DNA from: Platynereis dumerilii
Lineage: Eukaryota; Annelida; Polychaeta; Phyllodocida; Nereididae
Length of the DNA: 64,000 bases
Reading direction: 5' to 3'
Assembly (NCBI GenBank): GCA_026936325.1
Contig: JAPTHN010000102.1
Location: 858,001-922,000 of the forward strand
Position 1 is the first letter of the stretch, and every line of letters begins with the position of its first letter. The notes under the pieces were generated by a model that was not told where the DNA came from, did no database searches, and was given only the letters and a program-made list of their open reading frames with translations. The position numbers and the translations under genes were made by a program. This document shows, in pieces, positions 1-12,100 of this stretch.

Positions 1-54
1 CTGATCAAACTTAATATTTGCTACTTTTGACTGACTAATCTTTTTCCAATTCAG

Positions 55-374
55 GCCAAGACGGAAGAGCAGGAATGGTGGCCATCACACCAATCAAGGA
101 CCACAAAATTTCACCTTCAACCTTGACAGATCTATTCACGTACTGCAACCGTTCTTTGCCCAGTTACGCCATTCCCCGCTTCTTGCGAATACAGCAAGAA
201 ATGGAAATCACTTCCACATTCAAACAGCGGAAGGTCGAGCTGGTCAAGGAAGCGTTTGACCCCTCAAAAGTCAAGAACTCAAACCTCTATTATGTGAACT
301 TTACTACCAAAACTTACGAACTAATTACAGCAGACATTTACAAAGCTATCACAGTCGGAAAAATACGGTTATGA
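55..374 (+). CDS. SLC27A2-like fatty acid transporter/acyl-CoA synthetase, last exon only (partial)
   Basis: This is the terminal coding exon of a gene that starts upstream of the window. It opens after a strong acceptor (tttttccaattcag) with two bases completing a split Gly codon, and encodes 105 residues to a TGA stop. It carries the family C-terminus: the RAGM stretch after the adenylate-forming core, PSYAIPRFLRI, the TSTFKQRK lysine segment and a terminal GKIRL. SLC27 (FATP/VLACS) proteins couple long-chain fatty acid uptake to thioesterification with CoA at ER, peroxisomal or plasma membranes. The exon is exactly as long (320 bp) and in the same phase as the last exon of the complete paralogue starting at 1871, so the two are a tandem duplication. 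The A2-like assignment follows similarity of this end to SLC27A2. The N-terminal part is unseen, so intactness cannot be judged. Confidence 0.93.
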
Positions 375-806
375 TTCAGAATCCATGAATTAACGGTCTG
401 TTGAGTTGCACATGTGATATTACCAAGGAATTTTTTATTTGGGACGCTGCATGACATAACAATATTGAAATCTACGATTGTTGTAATATTTTTATCAAGA
501 CTTCTGTGGCATTTTTTGTATCACTGTGAACTTCAATCTACCGGTGTTTTGAAATTATAATAGTTTAAATGTTTCTTTACACAGAGCAACTAAGCATTCC
601 CTGCAGCGTACTTGATATTTGATAAAGATGTTATAATATTATCATTTCAAATATCTACATGTAATTACACTTTTTTGGTGGTGTAGTATTATTTTCTGCA
701 TGTGTTTCAGGTGTTTTTGATAAGTATTACGTGATATTGAAATACCAATAATTGACTTTTGTTATGCATGCTTTTTTGTAAATTTGTTAAAAAAATATTT
801 TTGTAA

Positions 807-812
807 AATAAA
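807..812 (+). terminator. Poly(A) signal AATAAA of the upstream SLC27A2-like gene
   Basis: A canonical AATAAA lies 433 bp past the stop codon in an AT-rich 3' flank. It is the best canonical hexamer I saw before the next gene, so the 3' UTR is probably about 0.45 kb. Assignment rests on position and orientation only. Confidence 0.6.
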
Positions 813-1870
813 GAATTCAAGTCAAATATGATTTGTTGCTTTCGCTTTGTATACTCACAGAAGATTTAGAAAATGCCAAAAAAGTTTATTCAAAACGGTT
901 ACCCACCTTTAATGTCATTTTATGTAGCGCCAATTGCAAGTAATATTGGCTCACGTTGCGCTCGCCTTAATGAATGGCACTACCCCAGTGCATGGGGCCA
1001 ACATGCTGACCACTCTGCTATGGGGACCATATCATTTATTCTTAGAGCATGTGGGTTGCCTCTAAATAGCCAATTCTGGTGCTGATTGGGTGTAAAACAA
1101 ACTCACTAAGAGCATGTGATTATACATGGTATTATAATTAGAAGTTATTTGAGAAAGTGATAAATATTTAACCATTTGCTCAGTCTCAAATGGAGCATTG
1201 TGTATGGTCGGTTCAGCCTTGTGGACGATCTGTGAAATTTCAGTACATGTAGTGGGGAATGAATACTACTCAGTAATTGGCATTGTTGCAAAAAATGGGC
1301 CAGTTGGGATCATACAGTGAATACCATTACATGGTTCATTGCACTCGCCCTGCTAGCAAGCACTGTAGAATGCTGAAGCTTTCTAATCCTTGATGAGTTT
1401 TTTCCCCCCTCGTGAAAAATCCCATGATTTAAATAATTGTTTGTTGTTTTGTGCCTAGAAAATATCTGAAACAACAGACAGACAATAATCACACATTTGA
1501 ACATAAATTCAATTGTTGTGAATGCTCTCATATTTAAGTATGTTTGTCATGCCAGACGAGAGATAATCGTTTAGTTACAACTTGACAAAAATGCAGTCAG
1601 GGTTATCAATGTAGGCTTGCACTAGACTGCACTGAGAGGTGAGGATAGCAACATATATGTATTGTTACTCTGTGTGAGGTTTATCTGAGTTCACAGTCTG
1701 AAGTCTTTTATATACTTTCTAAAGAAATTTTAAAGTGAGCGCTGAAGCATTTCACTCAGCAGTACTTGCATAGCCTGGCTGTTCTGCTCCACTTGGCAGG
1801 TCCTATGTGACTTAAGGGGGACCTCAATTCACAACAACCAGCTACTGAAGTGAGAGGAACTACTGGCAAT
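813..1870. other. Intergenic spacer between the tandem SLC27 genes
   Basis: There is about 1.06 kb between the upstream poly(A) signal and the start codon of the second SLC27 gene. Short open frames here show no family motif or coding composition. The promoter and 5' UTR of the downstream gene must lie here, but I see no convincing TATA box or other core element. Confidence 0.6.
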
Positions 1871-4800
1871 ATGAGTGCTGCAGGTAAATAGTACTTTTAT
1901 AGTTTTGATAAGTTATAAAGTAGGAACCATATAAATCTCTTGAACAATTTACATTTAGAATGCAATGGTAATGAAGGATTATTCAAGGATACATGCAGTG
2001 TATACCAAAAGGCCTGCATTATTTATTTGTAGAGAAATATAAAGGAAAAAGATGTGACTGAAGAAGCTAATAAATTTGTTTAATTATGTAAGTCAAGTAA
2101 ACTTTATTTCAGACCAAAGATCCATATGATATGTTTATTACATATAAAATTACAAAAGAAAAAAGATAACAAATTGCGAATGTATGTTTACAACAAAAAT
2201 CCTAAAGTAAAAATATCTACCCAGTGGGAGGTTTAACTATATAAAGTGACTTCGCATTATGCAACTGAATTGAAGAGTTATGTAATAATCAATGAAATTT
2301 AAGAGTTGTTCGGAATGAAATCTGTCGTTAGCTGCCAGATTGCTTCAATTAGATCTTTTAGATTGATGCATGCACATTTAATTGGACTTTTTTTCTTCTT
2401 GTTTTTTCTTTTCCAGGATGTAATTGGCTTCTAACGGCCCTAGCCACTGTAGTAGTGGGAGTTCCATCAGGGGTATTTCTATTGACCCTGCTGTTGCCCT
2501 GGCTGAAATATGACTTGCAGATGCTCTGGGTTTTCGTCAAGGTGCAGATGAAGTACCGCAAGGTTGTGAAATCTTACAAGATGCTACTCATTGAAGTGTT
2601 TGAGAACCAGGCTCAGAAAACGCCCGACAATGTGTTCGTCATCTTCGAAGGCAAGAAGTACACTTATGGAGAAGTGGGACGAAGAGCCAATAAGCTCGGA
2701 AATGCCCTCTGCTCGCTGGGAATTCGACAAGGAGATCCAGTGGCCCTCATGGACCACAATGGCATCGACTTTGTTGTTTCTTATCTCGGTTAGTCACTCT
2801 GCAGTTACAAGATCTGAGGAAGATTTAATTTCTGTGTCCAGTATTTGTGTCTTCAATGGATTTTTTGTATGTTATAAATTTATCTTTCCAGCTCTTGCAA
2901 AATTAGCAGCTCCGATTGTTTTAATCAACACAAACCAGAAGTCTGCTTCCCTTCTTCATTCGCTCAACGTCAGCCAAGTGGAAACTGTGTTAGTTGGCAA
3001 CTGTGAGTGTGTTACAATTATTTTGTTTGAAATTTACTCAAATCTATATTTACATTAGCTAAATTTCAAAACTGGTAAAAATATTTTTAGCTCCAGCTGC
3101 TCCTTAAAAAGCCAAAATTGATAATTATTTGGACGTTTAAAAGCAATTGCCTCCTTGCAAATATCTGGGAGTTACAGAGTTGTGGATCATCACTGGTTTG
3201 TAGCTTTATGCAAATGCACTGTAATGTGACGCGATGCAGATATTCACTGTGTATACACTACATGTGCCTCTTTGCAGCTGTTTATAAATACAGGTCATAA
3301 GCTCCAATCATTCATCCTTCCAACCTGTCTTTCCAGGCTAAGCCAAGTGAATCTCGCACCATCTTGCAAAGGAAAACATGAATGCTGCCCCATTTCATTC
3401 TGAACAATCCTCTTTATTTAATTTTCAGCCGAGGATCTGATCAGTGCCGTAGCAGAGATCCAAGGCAATCTTGAAAACCAGAGTTTGGAGATTTACGTTT
3501 TTGGTGACCATGGATCTCTAAAAGGAGGAATGGAAGCCTTGGATCCTATTGTGGAATCCTCTCCGGATGATCCTGTGATCCATGGACTACGAGAAGGGTC
3601 CAAACCAGAGGATCCTTTCTGTTACATCTTTACGTCAGGGACCACAGGTAACTATCTGCTCGATTTAGTTATCCAAACTTGTGTAGCACTGCCTAAGTAA
3701 ATCGTGAACAAAGTTAATAATCCCAAATTTGCATATTGTCAATTGATGGTATACTTTTGAGAACTTAGACAAAATGGAAAAATAATCAAATTGTTTCTTT
3801 TTCTAACTATAACAATGATAAGGAATTGCTTAAATTCACAATCCCAGACAGTCTCACTAGCATGTCCTCCTATACCCCCGCCCCCCACCCCTGTATCTGC
3901 TAAGTACTGTATCTGCTAAGTACTGTATATCGTACGATAGATAATAAATCAACTTGTTTTATTCCTGCAGGTTTGCCAAAAGCAGCAATTCTCGTCAACT
4001 GGTTAATGACTCGCAGCTGCCAAGCGCTGATGGCCTGTGGTTTGAGAAAAGATGATGTGGTTTACGTAACCAGTCCTCTCTACCATACATCTGCCCTCGT
4101 TGGAATGCACAGTGCCTTGGCTGTCGGTATGTGACGTAATTTGCTGCCTTATTTCTTTATTTTTTAAAGGAGTAATCCTTGCAAATAGTTTTTACCAACT
4201 TCAATTCTTATTCATGTCTTCTAAATACTGCTGCAAGTTTCTTTAATCAGCTATAAATTTGCTAAAATTATTGTGAGACTGCTCGCAAAAATGTTTAGTA
4301 AGAAGATTGAAAGTTGCTCGATGTATATAACCAATAAAGTTCGCTAGTTTACATAGGCCTGTAAGAAGGCGTCAATTTCATTATTATTAATTTCAATACA
4401 ACTACCACATTGTACTTCTTTTCTCAGGTGCTACGATTGTCTTAAAGAAGAAATTCTCAGCCTCCAATTACATCAACGACTGCATTGAAAACAATGTCAC
4501 TTACATTATGTATGTCGGGGAAATGTGTCGTTTTCTACTCGCTACCCCTCCAGTAAGTCTGTCTAGCTTAAGATAATTATAATCTGGAAATATAAAAATA
4601 CATTAAGTAAATTTAAGTCTATGTATAGGAAGCAGGGAGGATTAGGTCAGTGGTAGCATGCTGTGGTGCCAATACTCGATCTGGGTTTCAATCCAGCTTT
4701 TGCCGGGTTACCTGGGTCTATGTTGGCTGGTTGTTTTAATCATCCTTCACCTAATTGTCATGTCGTCCTACTTTTCTAATTAGCCTGCCAAGTGCGTAAA

Positions 4801-7800
4801 TACGGGACGTAAAGCGCCAATCATTCGTCCATCCTATCCTATAGATCAGGAAAAGTAATGTGTATTGACGATGTTTATGATGGTGGATTAGAAATTTAAT
4901 CAAAGTCAAATAACTAGTTAGGCAAAGCTTGGGAAAGCCGCTCATTAGTGTCTTGTTAAAATCATTGTTTCTGGCAAAGATTGGTTAGTGATTTAGGCAT
5001 TGCAGCAATTACATTGGAAAAATGCAAATCAATGCTTATTGCTTAGGGCATCATCAACAAAACGGGCATTTACCTAAGTCTTTGACTTCCCTCTTTACAG
5101 TCGGAGAATGACCGCAAACACACTATCCGTGTGATGTCAGGCAATGGACTCAGGAAGGACATCTGGACGGCTTTTGTTGACCGATTCGGAATTCCGGAAA
5201 TAATAGAGTTCTATGGATCCACGGAAGGAAATGTTGCATCTCTCAACATGAGCAAGAGGCCTGGAGCATGTGGACGTCTCAGTCCATTATTTGTGAGTAT
5301 TGTTAATCAAGTGAATATTTTCATATGATTTGTTGGTTTAGAGTATCAGGGGTGTTTTGATGTTTGATATTATACTTTGATCAATGGGGGGGGGGGATGG
5401 TCTAGTGGTAGCGTGCTTGGATGCCAATCGCTCGGTCCAAGGTTCGAATCCAGCTCTTGCTGGGTCACCTGGGCTTATGTTGGACGACTGTTTCAATCAT
5501 CGTTCACCTCATTGCCTTGTCCTCCTCCTGTCCTAATTAGCCTACCAAATGCATAAATACAGGATGTAAAGCCCCAGTCATCCATCCATCCATCCTATAC
5601 TTTGATCAATTGCAAGAGTGCCCTAAATAGCTTCTTATGACTTTGGCAAAACTTCTATATTATTAGTTTCTTTTTTGCAAGAAATGGAATTTTAGAAAGA
5701 TAATTAGGCCAATTTTAGTACTGAGGTCCTCACCTGCATGATATTATTCCTATATAAATGGCATGTCAAGTGGTTCATCTCTTTCATAATAAATTTGTTG
5801 TATCTTTAATTTTCAGACTTCAGTATTCAAATTTGGTTCTCTTGTTGAATTTGATTACGAAAAAGGAGAAGTGGTGAGGAATGCAGAGGGATTCTGCGTA
5901 AAAGCCGTTCCATTTGGTAAGTATGTTTCAGTCCTAATGACAAGTTTGCTTTGCACAGTGGCGGATCCTGGTAGAGGCTTGGGGAAGGGGGGGATGCGCA
6001 TTTCTGGATCTGCTTCTGGTGCGGGGAGTTCCTCCGTGGCCTAATGGTTAAGAGTGCTTGTTTGCACAACCACTGGCTCTGAGGGCGTGGGTTCGAATCC
6101 CACCCCAGAACTCAATTTAGTCCGAACCCATGGGACATTAAATGGAGGCGGGTTGTATCCAGTGTTCTATGCTTGGGCAACTGAAAGACCCTGGACATCC
6201 CTGAATTAATAGGGTATGTACCAGACTCAGTCTTCTCATCTCATCATCATACGGCGATCGCCTGCCTCGATATAGCCCACTAAGGTGCTGCTGAGGCGTA
6301 AAACACAAACAAACAAACCAACAACAAACAAGCTTCTGGTGTGGGATGGCCAAGTACAGTGTGAGAAATTAATATGCATCCTTTCTAAGGAGAGTCATTC
6401 TACCCGAGTTGCGCCACATTTTCTCTGAGGAAAAATGTCAACAAAGGCAGACAAAATCAAGTAGGCCTGTTATTAACAGCCCCGACACGAGTCCATCTCC
6501 GTATGCAAGCAACTTGCAGAATAATAATCGCTCTTATTTATTGAATGTACGAGATCTCGGAATCATTTTCAAATATTATTTTCAAAGATAGTCAATCCAT
6601 TACTTTCAGAGTTCAGTAGAATGCATGAATTTTAACATTACAAGTTGTGATTCACCAAATATTAGTATTGTGTGAAAGAATTGTTCGGTTTGGACCATTG
6701 GAATTTCACTATCTCCTTCGAATTGCAGACAAACCAGCATTACTGATTGGAAAAATGCCAGAATACAGACAACTTTACAAAGACGCCGAAGAAGAAACGG
6801 AGAAAAAGATATTGAGAAATGTCTTTAAGAAAGGCGACATGTATTACAACTCGGGAGATCTGTTCACTCAAGACAAGGACTACTTTATGTACTTCGCTGA
6901 TAGAACTGGAGATACATTCAGGTAATTAATTTCAATATTTTGTCACTTGGGGGCAACACCTGCAATGAATCGGTTCTAAAAATAGATTCCCTAGGAGTTG
7001 TGACATGTCTTGGAAGTAAATTTTGTCAAAATGAATTTTTAAAGGAGTGTCTTAGACAAGGCTAATTGCATATTATTAATAGAAGCATCAAAGAATTGTC
7101 CTAAAATGTCAATCCTGTAAATTCTTCCATAAGCAATAAGTCTTCTTATAGCATAAGTCAGATGCATTGAATAGACTCAGAAGCTTCACACAACTGGACC
7201 AATCTAAAGCGTGCCATACTCAACCACATCTGGGTCTATGTTTAAGTTTTTTTATGACTTCTACTGTAATTACCGCCTATTCTAGGCTAATTGCATATTA
7301 ACCCAAATGTGATCCAGTGCTCGTGTTTAAACCTTTCTATGTCTTGGCAATTAAGAAATAATTGGAAAATTATTAGAACTCTTCGAAATATTGTTTAAGA
7401 ATAATTCCTGTGAAGTTCTCTCCTCGTGATTTTTTTGTACATTACTAAGAAAAGTAATATTTTAAAATTTTTTAGATGGAAGGGAGAGAATGTGTCTACA
7501 ACTGAAGTCGCTAACCAACTGACAACTGTGGACTGGATTGAAGATGCTAGTGTGTACGGAGTTGCTATTCAAGGTAAAATTAAATTGATTAATTATGCTT
7601 CATGTCCAAATAAATGACATTGTAGTAGTTTCATAATGAAACTTGGTCTTGCAGAAAAAAAGAAAGTATTCTTTTTTCCTATTTATTAGGTTTATCTTGC
7701 TGCTTGATATAATTTTGATTTAGGCCTTATGTAGTTGTAGCTTGTTTTTAAAAATTTGAAGATTGTTTCTGAAGATTTTTAAATTGACTGATTATAGAAC

Positions 7801-8287
7801 AGTTAACAGATTTGAATGTTTTATTATGATCCTTAACAGATTTGTGTCCTTGGACTATTAATATTAATTTTTCTCAAATAATTAATATTAATTTTTCTCA
7901 AAATGTGTAGATCTCTATTTACGGCCCTTATCTTCAAAGTTCTGACTGTTTGTAAATTTTGTTGCAGGCTCTGACGGAAAAACAGGCATGGCTGCCTTGA
8001 AACGAAGGTCAGAGGTCAAGGTCACACCAGATGACCTTTGTGAACTTTATGCTCATTGCAACAAGGTCATGCCGACCTATGCCGTTCCTCGCTTCCTGAG
8101 AATCCAAGATGAATTGAATGTCACCGCGACCTTCAAGCAAACTAAGACTGATCTTGTCAGATATGGATTTGACCCTTCCAAGGTCAAAGGTCATGACCTC
8201 TATGTGATAGACTTTGAAAAGAAAAGCTACGTTCCTATGACAGAAGCACTGTACGAATCTGTGAGCAATGGAACAATCAGACTGTGA
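1871..8287 (+). CDS. SLC27A2-like: SLC27A2-like very long-chain acyl-CoA synthetase / fatty acid transport protein (complete)
   Basis: Eleven coding exons: 1871-1883, 2417-2788, 2892-3002, 3429-3647, 3971-4126, 4428-4552, 5101-5292, 5817-5916, 6729-6921, 7476-7573, 7968-8287. All junctions are GT-AG and in phase, giving 632 residues (human SLC27A2 has 620). The start ATG sits in a 13-nt coding stretch (MSAA) that joins in phase to a hydrophobic N-terminal membrane segment (about residues 6-35). The AMP-binding P-loop [14 protein letters not shown] is at 231-244 and is split by an intron. EFYGSTEGN is at 368-376, and the FATP/VLACS signature [19 protein letters not shown] at 487-505. The C-terminal AVPRFLRIQ and TATFKQTK segments are intact. 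The protein should activate long and very long-chain fatty acids to acyl-CoA and aid their uptake. It is closest in recall to SLC27A2 (for example the NSGDL and YVPMTE motifs), but exact orthology within A2/A5/A6 is uncertain. No defect seen. Confidence 0.95.
3283..3345 (+). repeat. 3' tail fragment of SINE family A
   Basis: This short intronic stretch matches only the 3' end of the tRNA-derived SINE at 5386-5595 (the 'ataaatacaggtcataagc...catccttcc' tail). The tRNA-like head is missing, as expected for a truncated or decayed copy. Confidence 0.5.
4629..4842 (+). repeat. tRNA-derived SINE family A copy
   Basis: It has an A-box-like 'agtggtagcatgctg', a B-box-like 'gggtttcaatccagc' and the family tail (tagcctgccaagtgcgtaaa, then tccatcctatcc). 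It lies in intron 6 of the complete SLC27 gene in sense orientation. A target duplication is not clear, so the borders are approximate. Confidence 0.75.
5386..5595 (+). repeat. tRNA-derived SINE family A, full copy with 15-bp target duplication
   Basis: The copy is flanked by TATACTTTGATCAAT at 5371-5385 and again at 5596-5610. It starts with a G-run, then a tRNA-like head with A box (tctagtggtagcgtgcttgg) and B box (ggttcgaatcc). A unique body follows, ending in a conserved tail and tccatccatccatcc. The perfect target duplication defines the element's borders and implies LINE-assisted insertion into intron 7 of the SLC27 gene. Confidence 0.9.
5958..6025. mobile_element. Possible DNA-transposon end remnant interrupted by a SINE
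   Basis: The stretch begins cagtggcggatcc, a sequence typical of the ends of many hAT-like MITEs, and continues with a G-rich run. No matching second terminus was identified beyond the inserted SINE at 6026-6331, so this may be a decayed end only. Confidence 0.3.
6026..6331 (+). repeat. tRNA-derived SINE family B, full copy with 14-bp target duplication
   Basis: GCTTCTGGTGYGGG occurs at 6012-6025 and 6332-6345 with one mismatch, bounding the insertion. The head is strongly tRNA-like: A box tggcctaatggttaagagtg, B box gggttcgaatccc. The body is distinct from family A and ends in aaacaaacaaacc, a CAAA-type tail. It lies in intron 8 of the SLC27 gene. An inverted, internally deleted relative lies at 59031-59223. 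Confidence 0.9.
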
Positions 8288-8449
8288 AAATTGTTCGAAG
8301 TGATTAGACAATTCGGCAAAATAGTGATGCACATGACGCTGTCAATGCTATTTCAGTCTTCATAAAAAATGGCCTATATAGGCAGAGTGCCCACTGTAAG
8401 TAAGTGAAAAACAAAATCTTACATTGTGATGTGAAAATACGTAACGCAC

Positions 8450-8455
8450 AATAAA
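8450..8455 (+). terminator. Poly(A) signal AATAAA of the complete SLC27A2-like gene
   Basis: A canonical hexamer lies 163 bp after the TGA stop, on the sense strand, in AT-rich 3' flank. No other gene intervenes. Confidence 0.6.
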
Positions 8456-9175
8456 TGCAACTGTTGCTGCCTTTGATTGTAACAATGAGTAACAATGACG
8501 TACTTGTGAAATGACATTAATTGCATTTTTGCAATTGATGTATGTTAAATGTGTTCATAACTTCTTATCAAAGTTATCTGATTTCATTTATTGAAAATGA
8601 GTCATCTTGATATGAAAGAAATACATAGACTTATTACATTATGTGATTCTCAGACCTGCATGCCAGCTGGCAGACTTTAAATAACACTTCTTACTGGTGT
8701 GATTTAGTTTCATCTTTGTCTCTAATTTCACTTTATCACAAGTTTCCCAGTACAGGTTTTGAAAAAGTCTTTTCATCTTTAATACTTCTTTTTGTTTATT
8801 TCTCTTCTTTTTTTTTTCTTTTTTTTTTCGCACATATCAATTCTTTTTAAGAAAAAGTTTAAAAAAAATTAAGTTATCAAATATATTTTGATATTTTCAT
8901 TATTTATCTCTATGTTTTTGTTTATGCATTACATCAATAATCCCTTATATCTAATATATGTATATATGTATGTAGCTGAAATTGTCATCAGATGTTTTAA
9001 AAAATCCTGTGAACAATAAATGTGATGGTAAGTTATCGAGGACCCAGTGACGCAAGTGACAGATGTTCCTTCGGTCGTAGTTATCCACTCTTGCCAATTA
9101 ATGTACTCATTGGCATCAAATGGTATTAGTTATTTGTTAGATGGTCATTAGCTGTTCAGACCATTTACGGAAAAC
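8456..9175. other. Intergenic region before the C4orf33 homologue
   Basis: AT-rich spacer of 0.7 kb with a pyrimidine tract at about 8790-8830 (long T runs) and a short TA-rich stretch near 8950. It should contain the promoter of the C4orf33 homologue. No gene-like open frame was recognised. Confidence 0.5.
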
Positions 9176-12100
9176 ATGTGGCCTCTGCTTTTTCTGTTGG
9201 TCACTGGCGTGATAGGACGACCAGAGCCCACAAGCTCTGAGAAGTTGTAAGTTTGTTAAAATATGAATTTGTATAGCTTACAGTATTAGTTAATGTGTAT
9301 TTTATTTTCAAGTAAAATTACATATTTTGCGCGTAACTATACCATAGATATGGCCAGCAAGCCTGGTGTGACAATGTTTGTCTTTATATGGTGAATAAAT
9401 ATGATATTTTATCTGTTATAACTGGAGACAATGTTTGGTTTTGATTCAAATGTATATTTAGATTCCGATCAAATGGGACATTTGATATGAAAAGAGTATT
9501 ATGTTAAGTATAAATTGAATTTTTTTTAACGGTCAAATGGCTTAAATATTCCAAAAGAAAATATTCTCAGGGGATTCATTTTTTAACTCATGAAAAAGCA
9601 TGAAGTAAATTTATTAAGACATATCATGAAAAGTCATTAGTTTGTGGTGCAGCTGGTGCTGTTTTTTTTTTCAAAAGAAAAATTACCCAGTTTCATCAAA
9701 AAGGATGTGCAGCTCCATCTGTATGTAACAAGCATTAATTTGTTGAGAGATGACACCTATGAGAAATGGGGGGAGTTAACCTATAATGAGTGAAAAAGAC
9801 AGGTAAAGCTTGTGCAAATGGAATCCAATGACAGCGAAAGCTGTATGCGTATGAAAGTAAAAAATATTGGCCTAATGTCTTTGTAACAAATCTAAGAATG
9901 TGTGAATCATGCAATCTTATGAATTAAGCCTATTGAAATACGTTCAGTACCTGCTCTTTGTCAATTATTGAACTAGTTTGGAGCATAATCCGAAACCCAA
10001 GGGCCCTGCACTCCAGCAGTCGAAAATTGTAGTGACAAGACAATTTTATTGGGGATTTTTCACGCAGTATGATAGTCAAAGCTGAAAGGATTGCTAATTG
10101 GTGGCTCTGACTAGATTTTTTAAGAGCTTTTTCTATAAACACTCATGAATAACCTAGCTGTTGATAAGTTAATTCTGGACGAGGGTCAGCTCAGTTGGTA
10201 AAGCTTGGAAGCACATAGCGCAATGGGCTTTTCCCAGCGCTGGGTCTTGGGTTCGATTCAGGCTCTGGCCAGGTCACCTGGACCTATACTGGACAGCAGT
10301 TTCAATCAGCTAGACTAATTTTAAAAGTGCTTCATTGTGCTCCCCCTTTCCTAATAAAGCTACTGAATGTGCAAATACAGGAGGTAAAGCTCTGATCATC
10401 CATCCTTCTTTCAAAATTAGTTAACTTGTAGCCAATATCATGTACAACTTCGTAAACTGTATTGGCTTCACATATAGGCCAACTCTTTTTTTTCTGTTTT
10501 GACAGTTTTGAGTTTGTAATTGACAAGCAATGGGACAGCTCATCGACTGGCCACGACCCCATCACAATCCAACTAGTCAAGGATGTCTCCGGACCAACTA
10601 AATCCGTCCGTTTCATCGTGGACGCTCCGTTTTTCAATGACCCTGATGCCCCTGATGGACCTGCAGGGGAACCTTTTGATAAACTCTGGGATTACGAAGG
10701 TAGGAACTGCATTGTGCGTCTTTGTAATACAGTGTGTATATTTTATAAATCTTCATCCTCATATTATTTGAACTACAAACCTGGGAACTTTATAAAAGGC
10801 ACTGCTGCATGTCCAATTATTATAGAACTATTCTTTCCCACAGTCACTGCTACATGCAGCCTATTAAGGGGAGGTATGGGTGAGAAATTCCCCAAAAATA
10901 TGTAAGCTTCACATATTCAGTTTGACCAACACCAACCCAGGCAGCCAGTCCAAGCTTCAATTATATTAAAATATGTCTCTGTCATCACTTAAAGCCATGT
11001 CAAATACCAAATCATCGCCAAATTTTCGTGAGTAAATAGTGGCGTTGTGTCACTTCAAAGATGTCCACACAAAAAAGTAGTTACCATGGCAACATGGAAT
11101 TTACTGTGGTGAAACATAACAATGATAACTAAGTCGTTGCAAAATTTTGTTCCTGTAGCTTCATTAGATTTGGAGAAATAGCCACAAATATTTTATCTAG
11201 TGGTAATTGCCTGAAATGACGTTAACGTCACGTTTTTGCCATTTTCCGCAACATGTGAATATCAACTTTTACCCTGTACGGGATGTGAAAAATCTTGGCA
11301 ACCATTTGTCGTAGGAACCTGTGGGATACATCATCGGAATCCTCGAAAAATTGTCTTGGAAATTACAGACCAGATTTTTAAAAATGTTTTTCGTTGCAAA
11401 ATTATATGACATCGTAGTGATAGAAACGAGAAATTTTTCAATAAAAATGACTTTGGACTACTTTACCCTAATTTCTGACACTATGAAAAGAAATATCAAA
11501 AATCCGCTCTGTAATTCCCTGCGTCTTGCCTGTCTTCATTTGTAAATTTTTTCACAATTTTTCTATCATGTCTGTAACTTCAGAAATTTCACATCCCGTG
11601 AGCAGTAAAAATCAGCCTTTTTTGGCCTTTTAAACTGGTTACCATGGCAACCATTCATCATAACAATGCAAAATCACCTGAAATCATCTAATTTAACTAA
11701 AACCTAACTTTTTATACCAAACTTTGTTCATTAAACTTAAAATTACAGAAAAGTGCCCTTCTCACCCATACCTCCCCTTAAACCACCTATTGTTCTATTG
11801 ATACCTGACAACATGATCAATGGTTTTGAAAATTAATTACGCAGTATGCAGATTTGTGAATTACTCACAAGTAATCCTGCACGCGATCATGATGATTTTA
11901 TGAAAACCAAGTCTGGACATTGCACCTGATCGCAGATTTGACGCACACAAGACTCATATATATATAAAATAATTTGTTTTCAACCTATCTATCTTAATTT
12001 CCAGTTGTTGAAGCCTTCTTCTTAAATGATGATGGAAGGTACCTTGAGGTTGAAGTATGTCCGTAAGTGTTTTCATTTTAGCATATTTTCACTTTCTATC

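Noticed and set aside
5386-5470. Possible true tRNA gene
   Set aside because: A- and B-box sequences are present, but the body, tail and 15-bp target duplication show it is a SINE head.
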